This document shows positions 9,978 to 19,340 of a DNA stretch of 64,000 nt, piece after piece. Position 1 is the first letter of the stretch. Each line of letters starts with the position of its first letter. The notes below the pieces were generated by a model. That model searched no databases. It saw nothing but the letters and a program-made list of their open reading frames with translations, and was not told the origin of the DNA. The stretch covers positions 1-64,000 of the forward strand of contig NZ_JALHLE010000018.1 of assembly GCF_022832385.1 (NCBI RefSeq). Reading direction: 5' to 3'. Origin of the DNA: Novosphingobium album (ex Hu et al. 2023). Lineage in GTDB: Bacteria; Pseudomonadota; Alphaproteobacteria; Sphingomonadales; Sphingomonadaceae. Position numbers and translations under genes: made by a program.

Positions 9978-10102
9978 CTTTCAGTATTCCCTCGTTGCGA
10001 GTTGATCTGTCGGCGAAACGCCGCGTCAGCTTTCCAGCCTCGTAAACGGGCCGGGCGTGACGATTAATGATGTGGGACCGGCGTTTCAAGCATAGGGCAC
10101 AG

Positions 10103-10127
10103 AACGCAGTGGACCGCGGGCAGTTCC
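10103..10127 (-). promoter_or_regulatory. EcfG (sigma-ecfG) general stress promoter
   Basis: On the minus strand GGAAC and CGTT are separated by exactly 16 nt. This matches the alphaproteobacterial EcfG consensus GGAAC-N16/17-CGTT. It points to the small lipoprotein gene. Only one strong match of this kind was noticed in the window. Confidence 0.6.
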
Positions 10128-10184
10128 CCGATTTTGTATTCTCCCGTGCTGACGGCCCGGTCCGGCGCTGCTAGGGCTGTCATC

Positions 10185-13025
10185 ATGGAGCCCAAGCAGC
10201 ATCTCTATCTCGTCGACGGTTCGGCCTATATCTTCCGCGCCTATCACCGCCTGCCGCCGTTGACCGATCCGGAAGGCACGCCGGTCGGCGCCGTTTATGG
10301 CTACACCACGATGCTTTGGAAGCTGGCCGACGATCTCCACAAGGCCGACGGGCCGACTCACCTTGCGGTGATCCTCGATGCCAGCGGCAAGTCGTTCCGC
10401 AACGAGATCTATGAGGACTACAAGGCCAACCGCCCGCCCCCGCCCGAGGATCTCAAGCCACAGTTCCCGCTGGTGCGCGATGCCACCCGCGCCTTTTCGC
10501 TGCCGTGCATCGAGGAGATGGGTTACGAGGCCGACGATCTGATCGCCTCCTATGCCCGTGCTGCGGCGCTGCAGGGGTGGAACGTGACGATCGTCTCGTC
10601 CGACAAGGACCTGATGCAGCTCGTCGGCACCTGCGAGCAGGGCGGCGGCAAGATCGACATGCTGGACACGATGAAGAACCAGCGGATCGACATTCCCGAA
10701 GTCGTCGAGAAGTTCGGCGTTCCGCCCGAAAAGGTGGGCGACGTGCTCGCGCTGATGGGCGACTCGGTCGACAACGTGCCCGGCGTCTTCGGTGTCGGCC
10801 CCAAGACCGCGACCAAGCTGATTCAGGACTACGGTGACTTGGAAAGTGCACTGGCGGCCGCGCCGGAAATGAAGAAGTCCAAGCTGCAGGAACGCCTGAT
10901 CGAGCAGGCCGAGCAGGCGCGGCTGTCCAAGGTGCTGGTCACGCTCAAGGAAGATTGCGCGCTGCCGATGGCGCTGGACGAGCTGAAGCTCGACGCCATT
11001 CCGCCCGACCCACTTGCCGCGTTCCTCGGCAAGCATGGCTTCACCAGCCTGCTCAAGCGGCTCGATGGCGGGCGGGGCAGTCCCGAGCGGGCGACGCAGC
11101 TGCATCCGGCCAAGCCCGTCACGGCCGGCGCCGCACCGGGCGAGGGCGCGGCGCGCCAGCCGCTGCCCGAGATGCCGCCGGTGGATTATGCCGCCTATGA
11201 ATGCGTGCAGACGGTCGAGGCGCTCGAACGCTGGATCACGCGCGCCCATGCCGCGCACCTGCTGGCGGTCGACACAGAGACTTCGGCGCTTGATGCGATG
11301 CGGGCGGACCTGACCGGCGTCAGCCTCGCGCTGGGCCCCAACGATGCCTGCTACATTCCGCTGGGCCACGGCGGGTCGGACATGTTCGCCGAAAAGCCCG
11401 AGCAGGTGCCGCTCGACACCGCCATCGCCCTGCTGAAGCCGCTGCTCGAAGACGATGCGGTGCTCAAGATCGGGCAGAACATCAAGTACGACCTCAACGT
11501 GCTGGCACGCTATGGCATCGCGGTTTCCCCGATCGACGACACCATGATCGAGAGCTTCTGCCTCGATGCAGGCCGTTCAATCGATGGCATCGGTGGCGGG
11601 CACGGGATGGACGAGCTTTCCGAACGGCATTTCGGCCACAAGCCGATGGCATTCAAGGATGTGTGCGGCACCGGCAAGAAGGCGATCCCCTTCGGCGAAG
11701 TCCCGCTCGACAAGGCCACGCAATACGCGGCCGAGGATGCGGACGTGACCTGGCGCCTCCATGCCGTGCTCAAGCCGCGTCTGGCCGAGGAAGGCGGCAT
11801 GCGGATCTACGAGCGCGTCGACCGCCCGCTAATCCCCGTCGTCGCGCAGATGGAACGCCATGGTATCAAGGTGGACCGCGAACGGCTGGCGCACTTGTCC
11901 GGCGAATTCGCCGAGGCCATCGGCGCGCTCGAAGGTGAGATCCATGCGGTCGCCGGGCAGGAATTCACCATCGGCAGCCCCAAGCAGCTGGGTGAGATCC
12001 TGTTCGACAAGCTCGGCTACAAGGGCGGCAAGAAAGGCAAGTCGGGCCAGTATTCCACGGACCAGTCGGTGCTTGAACGGCTGGCGGTCGAAGGCGCGCC
12101 GGTTGCGAACAAGGTGCTCGAATGGCGTCAGCTGTCGAAGCTGCGGTCGACCTACACCGAGGCGCTGCAGGCGGCGATCAATCCCGATACCCGGCGCGTG
12201 CACACCAGCTACAGCCTTGTCGGCGCGCAGACGGGGCGGCTGTCGTCTACCGATCCCAACCTGCAGAACATCCCGGTCCGCACCGAGATCGGCCGCCAGA
12301 TCCGCGAATGCTTCGTTGCCGAGTCCGGCAATGTCCTGCTCGCGGCCGACTATTCGCAGATCGAGCTGCGTCTTGCCGCGCACATGGCCGACGTGCCCAG
12401 TCTCAAGGAAGCCTTCGCCAACGGCGAGGACATCCACGCGCGCACCGCGACCGAGATGTTCGGCACGGTCGACCGCGACACGCGCGGGCGTGCCAAGACG
12501 ATCAACTTCGCGATCCTCTACGGCATTTCCCGCTGGGGCCTCGCCGGCCGTCTGGGCGTCGAGGCGGACGAGGCGCAAGCGATGATCGACCGCTATTTCG
12601 AGCGCTTCCCGGGCATCCAGAAGTACATCGTCCACACCCTCGAGCAGGTGCGCGAGCGCGGCTATTCGGAAACGTTGTTCGGCCGCAAGACGTGGTTCCC
12701 GCGCATCAATTCGAAGAACGGGGCCGAACGACAGGGCAGCGAGCGCGCGGCGATCAACGCGCCGATCCAGGGCACCAGCGCCGACATCATCAAGCGCGCC
12801 ATGGCACGCATGGGCCCCGCACTCGCCAATGCAGGGCTGGGGCACGTACGCATGCTGCTGCAGGTTCATGACGAACTCGTCTTCGAACTGCCCGAAGGCG
12901 ACGTCGCGGCCGCTTCCCCCGTGATCGAGCGGGTCATGGCTGAAGCGGCACAGCCCGCCGTGACGCTGGACGTTCCGCTGGGGGTAGAGATCGGCTCCGG
13001 CCTCAGCTGGGGCGCGGCGCACTGA
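10185..13025 (+). CDS. polA: DNA polymerase I
   Basis: A 946-residue three-domain Pol I. The N-terminal 5'-nuclease starts LYLVDGSAYIFRAYH and holds EADDLIASYA and SSDKDLMQLV. The 3'-5' exonuclease domain keeps its metal ligands (VDTETSALDAM). The polymerase part has motif A (ADYSQIELRLAAH), motif B (RAKTINFAILYG) and motif C (QVHDELVF). So both exonucleases and the polymerase should be active, serving Okazaki-fragment maturation and repair. I chose the ATG at 10185, where family homology begins, not the in-frame start 51 bp upstream. The RNase H-like gene starts 8 bp after the stop and may be co-transcribed. Confidence 0.97.
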   Translation: MEPKQHLYLVDGSAYIFRAYHRLPPLTDPEGTPVGAVYGYTTMLWKLADDLHKADGPTHLAVILDASGKSFRNEIYEDYKANRPPPPEDLKPQFPLVRDATRAFSLPCIEEMGYEADDLIASYARAAALQGWNVTIVSSDKDLMQLVGTCEQGGGKIDMLDTMKNQRIDIPEVVEKFGVPPEKVGDVLALMGDSVDNVPGVFGVGPKTATKLIQDYGDLESALAAAPEMKKSKLQERLIEQAEQARLSKVLVTLKEDCALPMALDELKLDAIPPDPLAAFLGKHGFTSLLKRLDGGRGSPERATQLHPAKPVTAGAAPGEGAARQPLPEMPPVDYAAYECVQTVEALERWITRAHAAHLLAVDTETSALDAMRADLTGVSLALGPNDACYIPLGHGGSDMFAEKPEQVPLDTAIALLKPLLEDDAVLKIGQNIKYDLNVLARYGIAVSPIDDTMIESFCLDAGRSIDGIGGGHGMDELSERHFGHKPMAFKDVCGTGKKAIPFGEVPLDKATQYAAEDADVTWRLHAVLKPRLAEEGGMRIYERVDRPLIPVVAQMERHGIKVDRERLAHLSGEFAEAIGALEGEIHAVAGQEFTIGSPKQLGEILFDKLGYKGGKKGKSGQYSTDQSVLERLAVEGAPVANKVLEWRQLSKLRSTYTEALQAAINPDTRRVHTSYSLVGAQTGRLSSTDPNLQNIPVRTEIGRQIRECFVAESGNVLLAADYSQIELRLAAHMADVPSLKEAFANGEDIHARTATEMFGTVDRDTRGRAKTINFAILYGISRWGLAGRLGVEADEAQAMIDRYFERFPGIQKYIVHTLEQVRERGYSETLFGRKTWFPRINSKNGAERQGSERAAINAPIQGTSADIIKRAMARMGPALANAGLGHVRMLLQVHDELVFELPEGDVAAASPVIERVMAEAAQPAVTLDVPLGVEIGSGLSWGAAH

Positions 13026-13033
13026 CGAGCGGC

Positions 13034-13417
13034 ATGGGACGCGGGCGCACAAAGGTCTATTTCGACGGTGGCTGCCGCCCCAATCCAGGCCCGGTCGAGG
13101 TGGCGGTGGTGGTGCGCGGGCAGGTCCATGTCTTCGACGATCTTGGCCATGGCACCAACAGCGACGCGGAATGGCTGGCGCTAATCCGGGCGCTGGAACT
13201 GGTGCAGGCGCAGGCGATTGCCGATGCTGAACTGATCGGCGATGCGCTGGAGGTGGTACGGCAGGCCAATGCTGCGCTTGCGGCGGGGCAGGCCGCGCCG
13301 GGTCACGCCCAAGCCTTCCTTACCCTTGCGGCGGCAGTTCGTCCCGCCCGCGTCCGCTGGATCAAACGCGCGCAGAACCTTGCCGGCATTGCGCTGGTCG
13401 CGCGCCATCCCCGGTAG
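13034..13417 (+). CDS. RNase HI-like protein lacking the last catalytic Asp
   Basis: A 127-residue RNase H-fold protein. It shows the first Asp in VYFDGGCRPNPG, the Glu in NSDAEWLAL and the second Asp in LIGDALEVVRQ. The final metal ligand, normally in N-x-x-A-D-x-L-A, reads NLAGIALVA, so Asp is replaced by Gly. The protein may still bind RNA/DNA hybrids but could be weak or inactive. It directly follows polA, a sensible partner for removal of RNA primers. It is shorter than E. coli RNase HI (155 residues) and lacks the basic handle region. Confidence 0.78.
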   Translation: MGRGRTKVYFDGGCRPNPGPVEVAVVVRGQVHVFDDLGHGTNSDAEWLALIRALELVQAQAIADAELIGDALEVVRQANAALAAGQAAPGHAQAFLTLAAAVRPARVRWIKRAQNLAGIALVARHPR

Positions 13418-13471
13418 TCCGAAATTTTCTTCGCACTTGCAACTGCTGCACTGCAGCATAGTTTGAAGGGA

Positions 13472-14617
13472 ATGACCGATCTGCTGAGAATGCTGACCGG
13501 CGAATTGCCCAGCTGGCTGGAGCAGTCGCTGATCGCCGCTTGCGCCGCCGCCATTGCGGTCGCGCTGGCTCTGCTTGCGCATCATGTCCTGTTCCGGCTG
13601 CTCCGGCGCTTTGCCCGGGCCAGTTCGAGCGAGTCGGACAACCTCGTCGTAATGCGGCTGGTTCGGCCCACGCGCTGGGCGTTGATAGCATTGGCTCTGG
13701 TCATGGCCGCGCGCGAGACGCCTGCGCTCGACGCCGTGTGGGAACGCATCGGCAGCATCGTGATGCCGGCGCTGATCGGCTGGATGGCGGTGGCGATCCT
13801 GCAGGCCTTCGTCGAGGCCATGATCGTGCGCAACGACATCTCCATGGCCGACAACCGCCGCAACCGGCGACGGCGCACCCGGCTGGCGATCTTCGGGCGC
13901 ATCGCGACGTTCCTGATCGTCTTCGTGACGGTGGGCCTGATGATGCTGTCGATTCCCGGCGTGCGCGACATCGGCGTGACGCTGGTGGCCTCGGCCGGAC
14001 TGGCGGGGCTGGCGGTGGGCGCCGCGGCGCAGCCCGCGCTCAAGTCGCTGATCGCGGGCTTCCAGATGGCCCTGACCGAGCCGGTGGTGATCGGCGATGC
14101 GGTGATCATCGGCGGTGAATGGGGCTGGATCGAGGAAATCCGCACGACCTATGTCGTCGTGAAGGTCTGGGACGAGCGACGCCTTGTCGTGCCCACGGCC
14201 AAATTCCTCGACGAGATATTCCAGAACTGGACCAAGACCACTGCACAGCTTCTGGGTACCGTGCTGTTCTATGTCGATCCCACCACCAGGCTCGAGCCGA
14301 TCCGTCAGAAATTCTACGAACTGGTCGAAGACAACGAGCGCTGGGACGGGCGGGTCAAGCACATGCAGGTCACCGAACTGACCCGCGATGCCATCGAAAT
14401 CCGCTTCCTGATGACAGCGAAGGACTCGCCTACCCTGTTCGACCTGCGCTGCGACATTCGCGAGGCCTTGATCCAGTGGGTGGCCGAGGCGATGCCCGAA
14501 GCCATCGTGCGCAGCCGCATGCTGCCGATGGGGCCGCTCGACGTGAGCGGGATCGGACCGGTCTCGGGCGACGTCATGGCGCAAATGAACGGGCACGCCG
14601 CGGCTGCCACGGGTTGA
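13472..14617 (+). CDS. MscS-family mechanosensitive channel (copy 1)
   Basis: A 381-residue inner-membrane protein with about five predicted membrane helices, then the MscS pore helix and beta domain. The Gly/Ala-rich pore segment SAGLAGLAVGAAAQPALKSL matches the TM3 of MscS, followed by EPVVIGDAVIIGGEWGWIEEI and the FQNWTK loop. Family members open under membrane tension to release solutes. The start ATG follows GAAGGGA very closely; an in-frame TTG lies 9 bp upstream. It is the first of two tandem paralogs, 31 bp apart. Confidence 0.85.
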   Translation: MTDLLRMLTGELPSWLEQSLIAACAAAIAVALALLAHHVLFRLLRRFARASSSESDNLVVMRLVRPTRWALIALALVMAARETPALDAVWERIGSIVMPALIGWMAVAILQAFVEAMIVRNDISMADNRRNRRRRTRLAIFGRIATFLIVFVTVGLMMLSIPGVRDIGVTLVASAGLAGLAVGAAAQPALKSLIAGFQMALTEPVVIGDAVIIGGEWGWIEEIRTTYVVVKVWDERRLVVPTAKFLDEIFQNWTKTTAQLLGTVLFYVDPTTRLEPIRQKFYELVEDNERWDGRVKHMQVTELTRDAIEIRFLMTAKDSPTLFDLRCDIREALIQWVAEAMPEAIVRSRMLPMGPLDVSGIGPVSGDVMAQMNGHAAAATG

Positions 14618-14648
14618 ATCTGGGCGGGGTGGCCATACGATAGGCGCC

Positions 14649-15791
14649 ATGGCTGACTGGATCGAACAATTCACCGGGCGCCTGCCCGCTTGGGGCGAGC
14701 AACTCATGATCGCCGCTTTGGCTGCCGTGATCGGAATCGCCGTTGCCCTGATCGCCCATCGCGTGCTGTTCCGGATACTGCGCAAGGTGGTCAGCGGCAG
14801 CCAGAGTGAGACCGACGACATTCTGGTCAGGCGGCTCGCCCGGCCCGCGCGCTATGCCTTTGTCGCGCTGGGTGTCGCCTATGCCGCGCGCGAGACGGCT
14901 GTTTTGGACGTGGCCTGGCAAAAGGTGTCTGGCTTCGTCATGCCCTTCCTGCTCGGCTGGATTGTCCTCGCGCTGATGCGCAGTTTCGTCGAAGCGATGA
15001 TGGTCCGCACGGACATTACCGTTGCCGACAACCGCAATGCCCGGCGGCGGCGCACGCGCCTTGCGATCCTCAGCCGCATTGGTACGTTCGTGATCGTGTT
15101 CATCACTGTCGCGCTCATGCTCTTCGCGATACCCGGAGTGCGCCAGATCGGCATTACCCTGATGGCCTCGGCCGGTCTTGCGGCCCTGGCTGTCGGCGCT
15201 GCCGCTCAACCGGCGCTCAAGGCGCTGATTGGTGGCTTCCAGATGGCCATGACCGAGCCGATCGCGATCGACGATGTCGTGATCATCGACGGCGAGTGGG
15301 GTCGGATCGAGGATATCCGCACAACTTATGTGATCGTGAAGATCTGGGACGAGAGGCGGCTGATCGTGCCGTCGAACAAGTTTCTCGAAAACACTTTCCA
15401 GAACTGGACCAAGCAGAGCGCGCAACTCACCGGCACGGTCATGCTCTATCTCGACCATGCTGCGGACGTGACGCCGGTGCGCGCCGAGTTCGAACGGCAG
15501 GTCACGGCCGATCCCCGCTGGGACAAGCGCGCGCAGGGCGTGCAGGTAACCGACATGTCAGATGACTCGATCGAAGTGCGCCTGCTGATGACGGCGCGCA
15601 ATTCCGGCGATCTGTTCGACCTGCGCTGTGCCATGCGCGAAGGGATGCTTGCCTGGGTCCGCCGCGAAATGCCGGAGGCTCTCCGCCGTAACCGCACTTT
15701 GCCGACCGCGCCGGTGGAACTGGCGGCCAGCCCCTCGATGGCCGATGCGATCGCGGTCGCGGGCGAAGGCAAGCACACAGGATCGGGTTGA
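14649..15791 (+). CDS. MscS-family mechanosensitive channel (copy 2)
   Basis: A 380-residue protein closely similar along its whole length to the channel just upstream: the same pore segment (SAGLAALAVGAAAQPALKAL), the same EDIRTTYVIVKIWDERRLIVP strand and the same FQNWTK turn. The last 20 residues and the region around 270-300 differ most. This is a recent-looking tandem duplication, probably co-transcribed with the first copy. The two could form mixed heptamers or respond to different tension; that is inference. Confidence 0.85.
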   Translation: MADWIEQFTGRLPAWGEQLMIAALAAVIGIAVALIAHRVLFRILRKVVSGSQSETDDILVRRLARPARYAFVALGVAYAARETAVLDVAWQKVSGFVMPFLLGWIVLALMRSFVEAMMVRTDITVADNRNARRRRTRLAILSRIGTFVIVFITVALMLFAIPGVRQIGITLMASAGLAALAVGAAAQPALKALIGGFQMAMTEPIAIDDVVIIDGEWGRIEDIRTTYVIVKIWDERRLIVPSNKFLENTFQNWTKQSAQLTGTVMLYLDHAADVTPVRAEFERQVTADPRWDKRAQGVQVTDMSDDSIEVRLLMTARNSGDLFDLRCAMREGMLAWVRREMPEALRRNRTLPTAPVELAASPSMADAIAVAGEGKHTGSG

Positions 15792-15846
15792 AAACGCTTT
15801 CGTTCGTGCGACTTGCCTCGCGAGCTGTATTTTGCCACCGCTGCCA

Positions 15847-16635
15847 ATGATGGCTCGTTTCTTCTCCGCTTCGCGGCTTGCCCTTGCGGCCCTGTTCGTG
15901 GCGGCTGTTTCCGTAGCGCCTGCATCGGGCGCTGCGGCTCCGGTCTGCGGCTATCACGTCGTCAAGACGTACCCCCACGATGCCACGGCCTTCACTGAAG
16001 GCCTGTTCTATGCCGATGGTGCCTTGTTCGAGAGCACAGGCAAGCGCGGCGATTCGCGCATCTTCAGGCGCGCTCTGGCGGACACGGCTCCTCTGGTGGA
16101 AACCCGGATCGATCCTACGCTGTTCGGCGAAGGCATCGTGCTCTGGAAGGATCAGATCATCAGCCTCACCTGGCGCGACGGGCTGGGTTACCGTTGGGAT
16201 GCCAAGACGCTGAAGCAGCTTGGCTATTTCTACTATGCGGGCGAAGGCTGGGCGATGACCATCCACGATGGCACGATCTATCAGAGCGACGGCTCCGCCA
16301 GCCTGCGCCTGCGCGATCCGGAAACGATGGCGCAGACCGGCACGCTGGCCGTCACCGACGACGGCAAGCCGGTGCGCAAGCTCAACGAGCTGGAATGGAT
16401 CGGCGGCGAGATCTGGGCGAACGTCTGGCTGACCGATCGCATCGCACGGATCGATCCGGCGACGGGGCAGGTCAAGGCGTGGATCGATTTGAGCCGCCTC
16501 GGCGACGAGGCAGGCGCCAGCGACTATGACGCTGTCCTCAACGGCATCGCCTACGACCCGGAAGGCAAGCGCATTTTCGTGACGGGCAAGAACTGGACGA
16601 AACTGTTCGAGATCGTGCCCGATTGCGGGAAATGA
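15847..16635 (+). CDS. Secreted glutaminyl-peptide cyclotransferase (glutamine cyclotransferase family)
   Basis: A 262-residue exported protein with a Sec signal peptide (LALAALFVAAVSVAPASGA). The mature part matches the bacterial/plant-type glutamine cyclotransferase five-bladed propeller: HVVKTYPHDATAFTEGLFY, ESTGKRGDSRI, FGEGIVLWKDQIISLTWRDG, NELEWIGGEIWANVW and LNGIAYDPEGKRIFVTGKNWTKLFE. The Glu and Trp residues in these blades are the usual active-site positions. It converts N-terminal Gln to pyroglutamate on exported proteins or peptides. Two adjacent ATGs (15847 and 15850) are possible starts. A strong hairpin separates it from the convergent Cdc48 gene. Confidence 0.88.
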   Translation: MMARFFSASRLALAALFVAAVSVAPASGAAAPVCGYHVVKTYPHDATAFTEGLFYADGALFESTGKRGDSRIFRRALADTAPLVETRIDPTLFGEGIVLWKDQIISLTWRDGLGYRWDAKTLKQLGYFYYAGEGWAMTIHDGTIYQSDGSASLRLRDPETMAQTGTLAVTDDGKPVRKLNELEWIGGEIWANVWLTDRIARIDPATGQVKAWIDLSRLGDEAGASDYDAVLNGIAYDPEGKRIFVTGKNWTKLFEIVPDCGK

Positions 16636-16644
16636 GTTGATGCG

Positions 16645-16674
16645 GAAGGGTGCCGCCATCTTGCGGCACCCTTC
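16645..16674. terminator. Hairpin between convergent genes
   Basis: GAAGGGTGCCGC and GCGGCACCCTTC form a perfect 12-bp stem with a CATCTT loop, placed between two convergent stops. There is no long T-run. Confidence 0.65.
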
Positions 16675-16680
16675 GCGGCA

Positions 16681-18996
16681 TCAGTCCCCGTGCTTCTTGT
16701 CGCGGGTGCTTTCGACCATGCCTGGTGTGATGAACCCGATCGGCGAGACTTCCATGGCGCGCTTCTTCAACTCGCCCTTCATCTTCGCGTATTCGGCTTC
16801 CATTTCCTCGGTCACGGTGGCGCGGCTGTCTTCGAGGGCATCCTCGAAATCGCCCATGGTCACCGAGTCCACCCCGGCACCGCGCTTGCGGATGGCGATC
16901 AGGCCGGCACGGCGGACCACGTCTTCCAGATCGGCGCCGGTGAAGCGCGCCGTGCGGTCGGCGATGGTGCCGAGCTGCACATCGTCGGCCAGCGGCATGG
17001 CCGAGGTGTGGATGCCGAGGATGTGTTCGCGCCCCGCCGTGTCGGGCGTGCCGACATAGACCAGCTCGTCGAAGCGGCCGGGGCGCAGCAGGGCCGGATC
17101 GACCAGCGCTGGCCGGTTGGTGGCGCCCACGAGCACGACCGACTGCAGTTCTTCCATGCCGTCCATTTCGGCGAGGATGGTGTTGACGACGCGGGCGGTC
17201 ACTTGCGGTTCGCCCATGCCGCCGCCCATGCCGCGGGCAGGCACCAGGCTATCGATCTCGTCGATGAAGACCACGCAAGGTGCAACCTGACGAGCGCGGG
17301 CGAAAAGCTTCGCGATCTGCTGCTCGCTCTCCCCGTACCACTTGCTGAGCAGGTCTGACGACTTGATCGAGATGAAGTTCGCCTCGGCTTCCTTGGCGAC
17401 GGCCTTGGCCAGCAGCGTCTTGCCGGTGCCCGGGGGGCCGTAGAGCAGGAAGCCCTTGGCGGCGCGGATGCCCAGCTTGTGGAAGGCCTCCGGGTTCTTC
17501 ATCGGCAGTTCGATGCCTTCGCGCAGCGTGCGCTGCGCGTCGTCGAGCCCGCCGATATCGGCCCACCCGATGTTCGGTACCTGCACCATGACTTCGCGCA
17601 TGGCCGAAGGCTGGACCCGCTTGAGCGCTTCGATGAAGTCCTCTCGCGTAACCGAGAGGCTTTCGAGCACTTCGGCCGGGATCGTGCGCGCTTCCAGATC
17701 GAGTTGTGGCATGATCCGGCGTACAGCCTCGATTGCGGCTTCGCGGGTGAGCGCGGCCAGGTCGGCGCCGACGAAGCCGTGGGTGGTGCGTGCCAGTTCC
17801 TTGAGGTCCACCTTGTCCCCCAGCGGCATCCCGCGGGTGTGGATGGCGAGAATTTCGCGGCGACCCGATTCGTCCGGCACGCCGATCACGATCTCGCGGT
17901 CGAAGCGGCCGGGGCGGCGCAGCGCTTCGTCGATGGCATCGGGGCGGTTGGTGGCGGCGATGACGACCACGTGGGCGCGGCTGTTGAGGCCGTCCATCAG
18001 CGTGAGGAGCTGCGCGACAAGGCGTTTTTCCGCCTCGCCGTGGACCTGATCGCGCTTGGGCGCGATCGAGTCGATCTCGTCGATGAAGACGATCGCGGGC
18101 GCGGCCTTGGTCGCTTCTTCGAAGACCTCCCGCAGGTGCTTCTCGCTCTCGCCATAGCCCGAACCCATGATCTCGGGGCCGTTGATCGAGAAGAAGTTGG
18201 CTTCGCTCTCGTTGGCGACGGCTTGCGCGAGGCGAGTCTTGCCGGTTCCCGGCGGACCATGGAGCAACACGCCCTTGGGCGGGGCGACGCCGAGGCGCGT
18301 GAACAACTCGGGATAGCGCAGCGGTAGCTCCACCATCTCGCGCAGCTGGCGGATGGTATCGCTCATGCCTCCGACGTCGTCGTAGTTGACGTCGCCGCGC
18401 GCATCCTGCGCTTCCTCGAAGGTCTCGCGCAGCTCGACTTCGGTATTCTCGTCGATATGGACGATGCCGCGCGGGGTCGTCGAGAGTACGTTGAGGCGGA
18501 TCTGCGTCAGCGCATAGGCCGGCGCATTGAACATGCGGCGCAGTTGCGGGGGAATGTCAGCAACCTGCTGTTGGCCCGCTGTGGCCACGAGGTCGCCCTG
18601 CACCATCGGGCGGCCGAAGAAGTTGCGCTTGAGCGCGCCGGCGGGGCCCTGAAGGCGCATGTCCTTCTGCGCCGGCGCGAAGACCACGCGTTGTGCGGGG
18701 CGCGATTCGGCCTTGCAGACCGTGACGTGATCGCCCGAACCAACTTCGGCATTGCCGCGCTGGAGGCCGTCGAGGCGAATCAGTGAAAGCCCTTCGTCTT
18801 CCTCGAACGCGAGAACCGCGCGGGCCACCGTGACCGACTTGCCGGTGATTTCCAGAGTATCGCCTTCCATCGCACCGATGGCCGAGAGCGAAGCGCGAGA
18901 AAGGCGGGCAATGCCCTGGCCGCTTTCCTCCTGCCGCGCGGCAGCCACCTGCAGCTTCACCGTGCGCTGTTCCAGCTGGGTATCCCCGTCCGCCAT
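16681..18996 (-). CDS. Cdc48/VCP-like AAA+ ATPase
   Basis: A 771-residue protein with the full p97/Cdc48 layout: an N-domain (residues 1-190, double-psi barrel-like start [21 protein letters not shown]), D1 with GPPGTGKT at 247-254 and [13 protein letters not shown], and D2 with a second GPPGTGKT and [13 protein letters not shown]. Each ring also keeps its sensor (ATNRPDAID and ATNRPALVD) and RRPGRFD. Such proteins unfold or segregate substrates as hexamers in the cytoplasm. I chose the ATG with AAAGGA six bases upstream; a start 60 bp further up has no ribosome site. It stands alone. A sigma70-like promoter lies about 60 bp upstream. Confidence 0.93.
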   Translation of the reverse strand: MADGDTQLEQRTVKLQVAAARQEESGQGIARLSRASLSAIGAMEGDTLEITGKSVTVARAVLAFEEDEGLSLIRLDGLQRGNAEVGSGDHVTVCKAESRPAQRVVFAPAQKDMRLQGPAGALKRNFFGRPMVQGDLVATAGQQQVADIPPQLRRMFNAPAYALTQIRLNVLSTTPRGIVHIDENTEVELRETFEEAQDARGDVNYDDVGGMSDTIRQLREMVELPLRYPELFTRLGVAPPKGVLLHGPPGTGKTRLAQAVANESEANFFSINGPEIMGSGYGESEKHLREVFEEATKAAPAIVFIDEIDSIAPKRDQVHGEAEKRLVAQLLTLMDGLNSRAHVVVIAATNRPDAIDEALRRPGRFDREIVIGVPDESGRREILAIHTRGMPLGDKVDLKELARTTHGFVGADLAALTREAAIEAVRRIMPQLDLEARTIPAEVLESLSVTREDFIEALKRVQPSAMREVMVQVPNIGWADIGGLDDAQRTLREGIELPMKNPEAFHKLGIRAAKGFLLYGPPGTGKTLLAKAVAKEAEANFISIKSSDLLSKWYGESEQQIAKLFARARQVAPCVVFIDEIDSLVPARGMGGGMGEPQVTARVVNTILAEMDGMEELQSVVLVGATNRPALVDPALLRPGRFDELVYVGTPDTAGREHILGIHTSAMPLADDVQLGTIADRTARFTGADLEDVVRRAGLIAIRKRGAGVDSVTMGDFEDALEDSRATVTEEMEAEYAKMKGELKKRAMEVSPIGFITPGMVESTRDKKHGD

Positions 18997-19059
18997 GTCG
19001 TTCCTTTCCGGCCAATGGGCCTTGAACCGCGAAGCGGCTCCCGGCGCCTGTGCCATTAG

Positions 19060-19088
19060 GAACTAGGTATCAGCGATCGGGATTTCAA
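19060..19088 (-). promoter_or_regulatory. Putative sigma70 promoter of the Cdc48-like gene
   Basis: TTGAAA and TAGTTC are spaced 17 nt apart on the minus strand, giving a leader of roughly 55 nt. The -10 box is a weak match. Confidence 0.35.
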
Positions 19089-19140
19089 ACGCTCGCACGG
19101 CATGCCGATGCGTAGGCCTTGGGAGCTTTGCGCTGGACAA

Positions 19141-19168
19141 GAAAAAGACCCGGTCGTTGCCGACCGGG
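19141..19168 (-). terminator. Rho-independent terminator on the minus strand
   Basis: Read on the minus strand, CCCGGTCG and CGACCGGG form a stem with a 4-nt loop, followed by TCTTTTTC. The stop codon of the nearest upstream gene is 370 bp away, so it either ends a long 3' leader-out or an independent small RNA. Confidence 0.8.
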
Positions 19169-19340
19169 CCGTGGAAGTTTTGGGAGAGGATGCCTGAAAG
19201 GCACTGTCTGTATGTCTCCCGGCCGGCATTTGTGCAAGTGCGAAATGTTGCTGAATGATTGCGAAAAATACAACTCCAGTTGCATGAAACCACATCGCTC
19301 AGACATTTTCCCACGAATACCCCGGAAATCCGTCCTTTCT
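19141..19340 (-). ncRNA. Candidate small RNA (5' end not defined)
   Basis: The stretch ahead of the terminator is AT-rich, non-coding in appearance and contains a small hairpin (TGCCT-TTC-AGGCA) directly followed by CCTCTCCC. Such a C/U-rich anti-Shine-Dalgarno motif is common in loops or single-stranded parts of alphaproteobacterial small RNAs. No clear promoter was found, so the left limit is the terminator and the right limit is a guess. Confidence 0.35.

Noticed and set aside
13181..14821. A 546-codon open frame on the minus strand
   Set aside because: Antisense to the first MscS gene and parts of its neighbours; composition is Arg/His/Asp-rich without a domain.
14574..15458. An antisense frame resembling the one opposite the first MscS gene
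   Set aside because: The similarity only mirrors the duplication of the two channel genes.
13472..15791. Assembly duplication of the MscS genes
   Set aside because: The two copies differ at many positions along their length, so this is a true paralog pair.
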